Source: Cyclostephanos tholiformis (lineage: Eukaryota > Bacillariophyta > Thalassiosirophyceae > Thalassiosirales > Thalassiosiraceae). Taken from it: a DNA stretch of 15,847 nt. The position numbers were made by a program, and so were the translations under genes. The notes under the pieces were generated by a model, which made no database searches, was not told the DNA's origin, and saw only the letters and a list, made by a program, of their open reading frames with translations. The DNA is taken from positions 1-15,847 of the forward strand of contig JALLPB010000435.1 in NCBI GenBank assembly GCA_036939975.1, given 5' to 3'. This document shows, one piece after another, positions 1 to 8,880 of this stretch; position 1 is the stretch's first letter, and every line of letters starts with the position of its first letter.

Positions 1-1855
1 TGGTGTATTCAGATGGCTTTGAGGACAAAAATTCGAGAAGTTATAACAAATTTACAAAGGCCTAAAAAAAAACTGGCGCATACATGGACCAATAGGGGTT
101 AAGCTGTTAAAATAAGCTTATAATTTTTTCTTCCTGACCTGAACCACATCCTACTTCATTTTCACTCGTAACATTTCACTTCAGGGGAGAAGTTATCCAC
201 CAGCCTAGGTCAGGACAAGGCTAAAAGTTTAAGAAATATGGTAGTAGTAGTAACACTTTAAATAAAGTAGAAATTATTTCTATCAACCTTTGTATTTTTT
301 TACAATTGCTCGCCGATGACAATGCTCTCAAGTTGTTGTCCATTGTCATTGGTGGGCACTCATATAACACAAATAAACTTAATACATATTCATCAATAAC
401 TGTACATCTCTGCTTTAGTATAAATAATGTATTACTAGTCTGTTAATTATCTAGTTACTACATCTATGATGATGCTTCCGTTGTGGCCCACATTAATGTC
501 CTTGCAGATGCAACTATGCAACACCAAGTGCATCACCCAATAGCATAGGTCCAGGGCTCTACTAGAATTACTGGACACTACTATTAGGTGAATATTTGCT
601 CTGAATTGCCCCGGCTGCAGCCAGAGTTACAACAACGACAACAAGGACAAAAAATACACTCACTTTGCTGGCCATTTTGATGGCCATAGCGGTACATCAG
701 TATGATACCATGCACATTGCCCAATGGAGGAGGTCCAGTGCTATGTTGAATGCCACTGAATGCCACTGTTGGGCAAGGTTTGCGGCTGAAAATAGCAATT
801 GGTCATACCATTTTTTCATTTTTTCATTGTCAACATGAATAAAAAGATCATCAGTTGACATCAAGGCCCAATATGCAGGACAAAAACTCATAATTTTTGG
901 TATGTACGTACAAAATTTCTATGTAGGAATAAGACAATATTCTACCTAAAAAACTCGGCACACCAAAATTTACCATACAACACAACTTACAAAAGGAGAA
1001 TTTTTAACTAGCCCAAAAAAAGTGTGGCAAAACCCTTATCTCGATGCAAAGAGCTTTGCAAAAATAGGAAAATACCACGCAAAAGCTTAGGTTCTTGCAC
1101 ATACAACATGCTATCAAACTCTGTGAATAGACAAAAAATTGCAAAGAAACTATGGTAATACATATATCCATAGCTGTGAAACTGTTGACCAGTCAGTGTG
1201 AAATACTTTTAAAAAGTGATGTTTTAAGAATTTTTGTCCCACTTTGGCTTTCACCATACCTTATTATAGCCATAGCAGTGATGTCAATTGGCAGATGACA
1301 TATTTTGACTGGCAGCATCAACTCCTTCAACCACTGCATATGGTAGATACAAATTATTGGTTGCCCTTATGTCCGCCAAAGAGTGTATCTCTGTGAGCTC
1401 AAGAGAAAGTTAGGCAGGCAGATTGGCAGTGAGAGTTAAGTATGATAGTAGAGTATCATCTATCTCTTGTACCATGAGATAAAGATTGTAAGAGGGATTT
1501 GTTTCGAAGGTTTGAATTTTTCATGGAAAAATGAAATCTTGCAACCTGGGTACAGAGGTACAAATTATCAGGGATGTTGACACTAAAAACTAACCTCCTT
1601 TTGGAGTTTGAAGGGAAACCTGCTATGCCTAAAAGATTGGCAACCCTCTTTTGACGGGAAAGTTGTGGCTCTATGCAGTCTCATCCTCTTAGGTTAGTAT
1701 TTGCACTTCAATTAATTCATGGGGAGCATAATCCTGCGCAGATTTATAATTCCATTTGAATTTCACGGATGCAAATTCCTGCACTAGTTATATTTTGTAC
1801 AATGTCATCCAATTCTATTGGATATTTATATGCCATTCCATGGGTCCTCTCATCT
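1..1855. other. AT-rich region without a convincing gene
   Basis: This stretch is clearly richer in A and T than the metallophosphatase gene beside it, and stops are frequent in all frames. The longest open stretches are about 60 codons, at 584-766 and 697-891 on the minus strand, and neither matches a family I recognise. On the minus strand the 697-891 stretch, a TGA at 697-699 and a short hydrophobic peptide frame (687 to 568) share one reading frame, so this could be a decayed coding segment. A hairpin lies at 308-357. Nothing else could be supported here. The region is most likely intergenic DNA or very old transposon debris. Confidence 0.5.
308..357 (+). repeat. Inverted repeat able to form a 17-bp stem
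   Basis: Bases 308-324 can pair with 341-357 along all 17 positions if three G:U pairs are allowed, leaving a 16-base loop. The inner nine pairs, ATGACAATG with CATTGTCAT, are perfect Watson-Crick. On the minus strand the three wobble positions become A-C mismatches, so any RNA hairpin would favour the plus strand. It could be a structured transcript element or the remnant of a small foldback element. Confidence 0.45.
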
Positions 1856-3430
1856 CTATATCATCTCTTGGTCCCGCGCATCCATACCATCGTCTCTAAC
1901 CTCATCGTGCACTGAGGGAGCGAAGTCATAATGTTTTCGTTTATCCCTCCTCATCCGGCGGCATTTGACGAATGCAACGCCCACAATAATGACGGCAAAC
2001 AGTACGCCCGCCACAGTTCCAGGTGCCTTCCTCCTAACGACTCTATACCAGACCTTGCCTCTCTCCAGAATGCACCTTTCGTACCCGGCGGTCGTGGTCG
2101 ACTGGAAAATGCAAACGTAGTCGTCGCGGCAATTCGAATCGCACGTCCCGTTAGCACCGAACTGGTTCTCCTCCCTATTCGCGCCCGAAAGCTTGAACGA
2201 GCGATACACTCTCGATATCGGACTTTCGCCGCCCCATCGCCCATCCTCCATGGCCCCGACGATGGCGCGGAACGTGCCGGAGGACAATCCCTCCTCCTTG
2301 ATAATGTCCGATGCCGCGTCACCATACACCTCCGAGAAAGTGTAAAGCTTCGACCAACCGCCGCCATCGTTCTTATCCCCACCAATCGCAGAATACGCGT
2401 ACGAATCGTAGTCGACTATCCGGTATCCCACATCGTCGTCGTCCGACGTCGTCCCGCCCCGACGCCGCATGCCGCGGTCGTACCTTACGATCCTGAACGA
2501 TGGATTGTTACCGTGCAGGGGAGTTACGGACGATCCGAGCAGGAGCGGCGTGCTAAGGGCGGGTATAGAGGTGACGTTGTTCTCGTCGATCCATCCATCA
2601 TTACCCTCATTCGCGAGACCCACGCGGAATTCGTCCGAGTGCAAGTGTCCGAATAGTTGCCCCATTACGACGTCGTCGAACTCCTTCACTATTTTGTAAC
2701 TGTTTGCATGATGTCCCGGAATGGGAGAGGGGGGGGGGGGGCGAGGTGCGTGAATATTCGAAAGAAAGAGGAAGGGGGGGGGGGAGGGGGGGGGGCAGCC
2801 CGTCAAACAAGAAAAAACAAACTCACTAGGTTCGGATGTACCCCTCCTTCCAAAGTTGCTGGTGTCGGTAACTCCCCATCGCGGGTGGGACGTGACCGAC
2901 GATCATCGCCGAACAAGGCCGGGATGATAGACGACAATCGGACAATATCATTCTCATCCACGCGAATTGTCCACCGGGATCGTCGATATAACGATGCGCG
3001 TGCGGACCGTGAAACGCGGAATAAAGCACCGTATTCAGCGAAAGTATAATCATCGACCCGTCGTGCAATGTTCGGTGGTAATACCCCCCCCTGAGGAACG
3101 TTGACATGTCCTCCGATTTCAGTATCGACGACGGGACGTAGTCTTCGTCGTCGTCGTCGATATTACCGACGAGCGCATCGTACAGCACACCCAGCATGCC
3201 CGCCGTCTCCGGCGTGGGCGGGACCTCCCCGCCCCCCCCCCCCTCCCCATTCCCATTCCCGTCCTCGAAGAGTTCCAGGTAATAATCCGGCACGACGTCG
3301 TTATTGCCCAAGCAGATCACGATGATCGAGTTCGGGTATGCCAATCGCAATGCGGACGCGAATTCTCCCATCACGCTGCCCGCCTCCGCCATCGCTCGCG
3401 CGTGATATGACGCCGATGCCGCATCGTCCA

Positions 3431-3461
<31 letters not shown>

Positions 3462-3845
3462 ATTGTCGAGCCTGGATTCCGCCCCCTCCACGAAATCGCC
3501 GGTAACGTAGATCTGATCTATCCCGTGTCGTACCACGTCCCCCGTAACTATCACGAACGACGGATCGCCCCCGTCCCCCCCGTCCGCGGTCGTCGTCTTC
3601 GTGGTCGTCATCGCCCCCCTCGAGGCGTTTATCGTACCGACGACGAGGGACGGGGGCGAATCGCATCCGTACCTACCCGTCGTCGTTTCATCGTCGTCAT
3701 CCGATACGTCACAATTCGACCCGACGTAATACGATTCCTGGAAGGCGAGGGATGTGCCGTAATACGGATCGAGGTGGACGTCCGATAGCCAAAGGAAGCG
3801 ATGGGACGAGAACGACGAGGAGGACGACGGGACGTCGTCCGGCAT
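1856..3845 (-). CDS. Calcineurin-like metallophosphatase, acid sphingomyelinase / PPN1-like, two exons
   Basis: Exon 1 is 3845-2827 and exon 2 is 2699-1856, giving about 620 residues. The binuclear metallophosphatase motifs appear in order: Asp22-Val-His24 in LSDVHLD, Asp103 in VTGD, GNND at 180-183, His318 in VGHVPP, and His358/His360 in GHLHSDEF, which is completed across the splice. This set fits the acid-sphingomyelinase-like phosphodiesterase and endopolyphosphatase group, which hydrolyses phosphoesters or phosphoanhydrides; the substrate cannot be told from sequence. A Cys-containing segment precedes a hydrophobic membrane segment at about 568-584, followed by a basic 36-residue tail. 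Low-complexity Ser, Ala, Asp and Gly runs look like inserts between motifs. The first ATG has an in-frame TGA 21 bases upstream (3867-3869) and no signal peptide is visible, which is odd for this family. Splicing restores a Tyr-Tyr-Lys-Ile junction in frame. The family call is firm; the sub-family is less so. Confidence 0.85.
2700..2826 (-). other. Spliceosomal intron of the metallophosphatase gene
   Basis: The 127-base intron begins GTGAGT and ends in CAG on the minus strand. Without it exon 1 stops at TAG 2828-2826, while removal joins TA to T to make a Tyr codon and continues the conserved region just before GHLHSDEF. In the sense strand the intron carries three long C runs, seen on the plus strand as G runs at 2729-2741, 2774-2784 and 2786-2795. 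Confidence 0.85.
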
Positions 3846-4086
3846 ATTTTTGGGGGGATCGTATGTTCACTGTCCTATCTCTCTAAAGGAAAAACACCTC
3901 TCCTCCCCAATGCCGTCTTCCTGATGCGTTTTATGCCGCCTTCCGGACAAGATAACCAATGACAGGGGGGCAGGAAGGGCGGGCCGGGCCGGGCGGGGAG
4001 GGGATGGAGTTAATGTTGTGGTCGAAGTATAGGTAGGTAGCCTCGACAGGGTTGGGGGGGGGGGGGCGCCCCCGTTCCCCCCCCAT
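3846..4086. promoter_or_regulatory. Upstream region of the metallophosphatase gene, G-rich
   Basis: This segment lies 5' of the minus-strand metallophosphatase and should hold its promoter. No clear TATA box was seen. Bases 3966-4004 on the plus strand are a cluster of G runs (GGGGGG, GGG, GGG, GGG, GGGG, GGGG) that could form a G-quadruplex on the non-template side. A longer G run then C run follows at 4054-4084. The regulatory role is inferred from position only. Confidence 0.35.
4054..4084. repeat. G13 run followed by C runs, possible foldback
   Basis: A run of 13 G (4054-4066) is followed by CG, five C (4069-4073), GTT and eight C (4077-4084). The strand can fold on itself through G:C pairing, and either strand could form a four-stranded structure. 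It lies immediately beside the proposed left boundary of the piggyBac-type element at the TTAA of 4087-4090. Homopolymer lengths in raw assemblies are often wrong. Confidence 0.6.
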
Positions 4087-4153
4087 TTAAGTTTTACATA
4101 GGTGTAGGACCTCAGACCCGATCACCCATAGACAAATAATAATTGGTCTACCT

Positions 4154-4171
4154 TATCTCCTTGTTGGTCAG
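4154..4171 (+). repeat. Left 18-base inverted repeat of the piggyBac-type element
   Basis: TATCTCCTTGTTGGTCAG here is exactly repeated in reverse complement at 7456-7473, about 3.3 kb away, on the other side of the transposase relic. It is followed at once by GGTCGATATAGAGGCC (4172-4187), which matches the right-hand palindrome of 7433-7448 at 12 of 16 positions. Confidence 0.8.
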
Positions 4172-4376
4172 GGTCGATATAGAGGCCCCATTTCCAGTGC
4201 CTTTAAAATAATAGTAGCACCACCATAGTGACCCCCCCCATCAATTCTGAGGCCACCATCGTGTTCCCCGCACCCAAATTAGTATTACAGTATTACAGCA
4301 TATGCCGAGCTACAAGCCATCAACACATCACCATCGTGTGGTTGTGTGGAACACCGTGACCACAATTGAACAATGA

Positions 4377-7212
4377 GTAGTGTCCCCATATCTCCCTCCC
4401 AGCACTCTTGAAGCCAACACCCATGCGGCGGGCACTGTGCCGTCGCCATCGTCGAATTCATCCGGTGGGCCGAATGCTGAGATGAACAACTTTGTCGACA
4501 AGTTTTTATCATCGCTGCCAGAAATCGGCACTGGCAATGGTGCCAATTTTCTGAGTGAGGGAGGTTCTGCCGATGAAACAAACAGTACCCCCCCACCCTC
4601 CAGACTACTGTTTTCAATCGACCAAGCGGGGGGGGCGGATGACAACCAGGAAGGCATCATTTTTGCTGACCAGCCGAGGAGGTCCAATTTCCCCAGTGCG
4701 GTACCTACGTTACAGAACTGCTTTTTCAACCAAAATCCGGAATGGAATGATGAAGGATATGACTCAGAGGGGGGTCTTCTGTACTTTGCCGATGAAGAGA
4801 AGGTTGATGCGGATGATTATAACGAAGCCCCACTCATTGATGATGCCTGCCCACCACTGTGAGAAGCAGAATCTGCGGCGGCGGAGAGAGAAGCGGTTCC
4901 AGAATTGACTGTTGAGGGGGTTATGTTGCTCAATGTTGCTCAGCTGAAAGATGAACTAAAGAGGAGGGGACGTGCAATTGCTGGCAAAAAGGGGGAATTG
5001 CAGGCACACCTGAAACAGGTGATTGAGCTGAATGTGCTGGTAGCATCGGGGGGAGGGGAGTCGGTCCGCCGCCATGAATTGATGGCGGGGTGGATGTCAC
5101 AGTGCAGTGGGAGCTTCTGACTCCCAAGGACACGCCCATCCCTGAGCCTGAAAATGAAGACCGAAGCCTCTGCCCCCCAACTGAGTTAGAGGGGTCAATG
5201 AACCCAAAGTATGCAATGAAGGAGACCTTCGCGCGGGGTTCATTTATGGGGACAACAGAGAAGATGCAGTACACATTCGTGAAAGAGTTGCCGATCGCTC
5301 CGCCAAAGAAGAGGTCAAGGAAGTCAAGAAAGCGAATGCCAATGAGGAAACATGTGATCACCAAGATCAAGCCAAGGGTCCTCGGCGGTCTAAACATCAA
5401 CTTCCTCCAGCAGTATAGCCTCGACAAGACAAGCCATCCAATGGATTGGTTCACGGCATTCATGCCGATGACCTCCAATATGAATCAGAAGGATTTGGCT
5501 GCTGCAAACGTCAAGGACAACCAGACCACCAAGTTTGCCGTGTCCAATTGGATGGGGTATTCAAATGCCAAGGCAACGCTGTGCAATGCCAGGGAGCATG
5601 GCCACATCTTCGTGGGCAAGTTCAAGCCCTACAAAAATGAGGACATCATGCAGATGCTCGCTATCTACATCATCGATGGACTCATCCCAAGTCCACAGCT
5701 TGTCCAGAAGATGCAGGACCAAGAGCATCAGCCCACCCTTGGCAACGGCCGGATTGCAGCTGTTATTGGTCCTGGATGGCAACAGAGCACCGATCTTTCC
5801 GGCACTTCTTCACCACCCAGGATCCCCTCACGATGGCACCTCCGAAGATGCAGTGCCCAAACTTCAAGGTTAATGAGCTCTTTCGATGGCTTCGTCACAT
5901 CTGGAAGGAGGCATGGGTGTTGGGGAAGGAGTTCTTAAATGACGATCAGTCCTGCAAGATGCAGGGGAAGTTGGAGTATAAAGTGCGCTGTGGGAAGTTC
6001 AAGCGGTTGGGTGATGGCTTGCAAGGGGATTGCATTGTGGACGATGGGTACACATGGGAGTTTTATTTTTGTAACAAGTTGAGCAACCCTGATCTCCTGG
6101 CCCAGGGATTTTGTCCAATGCACTGCCGCCTGCTCCACATGTTTGGTAACTTGCATGAGAGCTATCATTGTTGCACAATGGACAACCTGTTTAATTCTGT
6201 AAAACTTGCTCGTGCCACTTACTCGTTGCCCAAGCCTGTTCTCGTCCATGGCGTTCTAAGGAAGAGCGGTCGTGGTTGCCCACCATGCGTCACGCAGGAG
6301 GAGAAGCTTGGCAAGCATGCCGATGCAGCACAGGGTACGGTGAAGGCAGCAAGGCTCATGAATGACAGCATGTCTTCCAATTTGGTCATAGCATGATGCT
6401 ACGACCAAAAGCCATTCTACATGATCTGGTCCAAGTGTGAGACGGTCTCGTGGGAACCTGTGAAGAAGACGGTTTGGTCATCGAGCCTGAAGTCCAATGT
6501 CAACTTCACATTTCTTCGCTGGTCCCTGTCGCATGATTACAATTATCAAATGAATGATAATGACATTGTGGATCAGCTGAGGCTCGTTTATCGGATCATG
6601 CACTTTCAAAGGAACAACAAGTGGTGGTGGGCATTGTTTTTGTGGGCCTACAAGGTTTTGATGGTGAATGTGTATGTGTCGATGAAGCGGTATTGTGAGC
6701 TGAAGTGGGTACGGGTTCCGTGGAGCCATCATGATTGGAACAAGGCAATTGGATATGCTCATTTGGACCTGGAGTATTGGCCAAGATGGAAGGAGCCTTT
6801 CAGCAAGAATGATAACATCACAGGCTTCACGACTAAGTGGGCCAACACGTCTGACTTGCCAAAGAAAAAAGCATTGAGAGTTGACAGCATGTCACTCTCT
6901 TCGACTTGAGGCCGGCTAAAGGGTAGGCTCGACCACAAGACTAGGACTCACATGCCTTAGCCTCCTCTGTCAGTGAATGCTGCCTGCCAGCTCCATCGTT
7001 GGGCACACAAGGAGACACACCCAGTGGACAAGGCGGAGGGGGCAAATGTCATGCCGTCTGGTTCACGTGCACACGTCATGCAATGCGAGGAATGCGGGGT
7101 GCATCTTTGTCTCAAGTGCTGGCCCATTTTCCACCGGGAAAAAAGGATCAAGCTACATGTGTTCAATATTCTGGAAGAAAAGGATGCTTCAGTGACCATG
7201 AACACCAAGTAG
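4377..7212 (+). pseudogene. piggyBac-type transposase with N-terminal SAP domain, broken
   Basis: An acidic N-terminal segment (about 4380-4859) ends at TGA 4860-4862. The same frame then gives a SAP DNA-binding motif at 4923-5027 (LKDELKRRG followed by KKGELQAHL). A frameshift in the GGGG run near 5086-5090 leads to the DDE_Tnp_1_7 part, and a second near 5775 leads to the catalytic core. The four catalytic Asp positions seem kept: NDDQ (5941-5946), MDN (6181), and the D-x-x-D of NDIVDQ (6562 and 6571). In-frame stops follow at 6394-6396, 6907-6909 and 6958-6960. The end is a Cys/His-rich zinc-binding segment (QCEECGVHLCLKC, about 7081-7119) as in other piggyBac proteins. An intact copy would cut and paste the element at TTAA; this one cannot encode a full protein. 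No good ATG was found: ATG 4373 runs into a stop in its own frame. Confidence 0.85.
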
Positions 7213-7432
7213 GGCATTGGATGGGGTTTAATGCTTGTAGTAACAATAATTAGGACAATTTTATCACATGAATTTAACTAGATGAACTCTAGCTCTGCGA
7301 GTTTTTGGCCGATTTTCAATAATAGCACGCCATTGTGATCCTCTCGGCAAGCCCAACCTTCAGCATTCCTTAGTTTTCTTGATTGGGTCGATTTTGGGGC
7401 CTTTTACCTACTTCTAAGTTACAGTACTGAAA

Positions 7433-7448
7433 GGTCACTATAGTGACC
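7433..7448. repeat. Perfect 16-base palindrome
   Basis: GGTCACTATAGTGACC reads the same on both strands. It lies seven bases inside the right 18-base inverted repeat of the piggyBac-type element and has a diverged partner at 4172-4187 beside the left repeat. It may be a transposase-binding site; that role is inferred from position. Confidence 0.75.
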
Positions 7449-7455
7449 AGGTATG

Positions 7456-7473
7456 CTGACCAACAAGGAGATA
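7456..7473 (-). repeat. Right 18-base inverted repeat of the piggyBac-type element
   Basis: This is the exact reverse complement of 4154-4171. It lies about 240 bases beyond the end of the transposase relic. The 7213-7455 stretch between them holds no gene and acts as the element's 3' non-coding part. Confidence 0.8.
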
Positions 7474-7547
7474 CGGTTGATTGCCAGACCATGTGCAGTC
7501 AATGGCCAGACTGTACTAGAGTAACCGTATGATGAAAAAGCTAAGTC

Positions 7548-7940
7548 TTAAATTGGTGTGCACCATGGTATTTCCGTATGCTGCCACCTAGGGGAGAAGT
7601 TAAACACAGCATAATGTCAATAATAATGATTACATTAATTAAACTAATGCATTATCTAACATTAGCTTATTTTTTATTTTACAGTCATGGCCTTAACTCT
7701 CCCCAATGTGTCCGGCAATGTTTATGGGCTGGCTCCCCATCAAATTTTTTAGGTTTCACCCGGTCAAAAACATTGTTGGACGCATCCCAGTCACAACTCC
7801 GTACTACAAGTCAACCAAGCTGTGCTTGCTCCCCGTCAAATTTTGTAGGTTTGTTGAGCGGTGCTGATTCAACCAAGCCGTCCAGAGCCAACCAAGTCCC
7901 GGCATCAAGTCATTCTGAGCTGAGCCCCAGCTGAGCAATC
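7548..7940. other. Non-coding stretch with a diverged direct repeat
   Basis: No gene was recognised. Two copies of a motif of about 25 bases, GCTCCCC(A/G)TCAAATTTT followed by (T/G)TAGGTTT, occur at 7733-7757 and 7828-7852. Related pieces containing TCAACCAAGC(T/C)G occur near 7811 and 7868. The minus strand carries an open frame to about 7804 that continues from the recombinase relic at its right, but its protein is not recognisable there. It is probably the 3' flank of that relic. Confidence 0.4.
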
Positions 7941-8880
7941 CTAACATCCCATCCTCAATGACTGTTTCACCACACATGTTCCTGTCAGTAAGCTCAGGGT
8001 TGGCAAAAATATATGTTGCCAATGCATGTAAAGGACAAGTGACAGGGTTGTATGGGGTGGCATAAACATGCCACAGTTGGTCTTTGTTGCACCCTGTTTG
8101 GTCTGTTTTGCTTTTGGCAAATCAAAAGAAGAGGCAATCATCTTCCCATGTGATGTGGAAAAGGTGAGTGAAGACTATATTTTCCAATCTTGCCATCAGG
8201 TTCCACTCTAATGTCAGGAAGCAACATGCAAATAGATACTTCTCGCCCTCCTCTTTCATAAAAAGCTCGCACAATTTTTTTATATACCTTGTAGTCCATC
8301 TTCTTTCTTCTTTTTACCTATCAATATTAGCATTGACTGCCTCCATCTTTTTTGATGTGACATGCCGCTTCATCCCCTTCATGAAAATTTTCAGCTTATC
8401 CACAAAATCCACACTAATTTTGTATTTGCTTATTTAGAATAAGTGCACAAGGGCACTCTTTGCTTGATCGAATGAGGCAACCCCTAATGAATCTGGCTCA
8501 CCTTTTCTTGCCTAAAAAATGTGTTGGAGTTGAGAGGAAGTTGCTAAAATGGGCAAAGGTTAGATACGACAGACAAAAAGGGCAGTTGTCATCCTCTGGG
8601 CTCAGTGACAATAAACAATCCTGCACATATTTCTTTTGGGCTATGGTGGTCGAAAATGGTTGACCTAGCCGCTCAATGAACCACTGCTCCAGAAGAAGAC
8701 TCTGTAGCTATTCATTCTCGAAGCAAAATAAGGCAAATGCCAAATTCTAATATGAGTAATTGATCAATGATTTTTGGAAACAATTTTACCCATTATATCC
8801 TTAACAACTGTAGACAGCATAAAGGATTCTTGCGTCATTGTCATTGGAAGAGAACTTCCCTCTTGCTCATCATCTCCTCC
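7941..8880 (-). pseudogene. Crypton-like tyrosine recombinase, broken
   Basis: Reading the minus strand from 8880 down, conserved-looking protein pieces appear in order but in shifting frames. A region with a PEDDNCPF motif (8600-8670) is followed, after a frameshift near 8505-8515, by one frame that runs from about 8508 to 7940. That frame includes QAKSALVHLF, IFMKGMKRHV, KLCELFMKEEGEKYLFA, TLEWNLMARLEN, then SKTDQTG and HVYATPYNPVTCPLHALA. The WNLMAR segment probably holds the first catalytic Arg. In-frame stops are at 8434-8436, 8314-8316 and 8122-8124. The catalytic His-x-x-Arg and Tyr regions were not found, so the 3' part is lost or unrecognisable. The order fits a family of Crypton-type recombinases that I associate with diatoms; that family call is from recall. 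A less decayed tyrosine-recombinase cousin lies at 10119. Confidence 0.6.

Larger units (their letters stand above)
4091..7547 (+). mobile_element. Degenerate piggyBac-type DNA transposon
   Basis: The element is defined by a decayed piggyBac transposase (about 4377-7212) flanked by an 18-base perfect inverted repeat at 4154-4171 and 7456-7473. TTAA, the standard piggyBac target, occurs outside these repeats at 4087-4090 and 7548-7551, and the bases around each are loosely alike in inverted orientation (CC-ATTTAAG--TTA). The 18-base repeats lie 63 and 74 bases inside these proposed ends, an asymmetry that recalls the sub-terminal repeats of the insect piggyBac. The outer limits are tentative; the inverted repeats and the transposase are well supported. 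The copy is inactive because its transposase is broken. Confidence 0.6.

Noticed and set aside
1931..2656. Plus-strand ORF of 241 codons opposite the metallophosphatase
   Set aside because: It is an antisense shadow of exon 2. The minus strand shows the conserved phosphatase motifs, while this translation has no recognisable domain and an Arg-rich composition typical of shadow frames in GC-rich genes.
2657..3788. Several plus- and minus-strand ORFs of 74-130 codons within exon 1 and the intron
   Set aside because: They overlap the metallophosphatase in other frames, include translated G homopolymers, and carry no motif.
4283..4729. Minus-strand ORFs of 110-133 codons at the piggyBac 5' part
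   Set aside because: They lie opposite the acidic N-terminal region of the transposase relic, which continues in frame into the SAP domain; no motif supports the minus-strand readings.
8168..8437. Plus-strand hydrophobic ORF of 89 codons that could look like a membrane protein
   Set aside because: The opposite strand encodes recognisable tyrosine-recombinase relic sequence over the same bases; the hydrophobicity comes from antisense Lys/Glu-rich codons.
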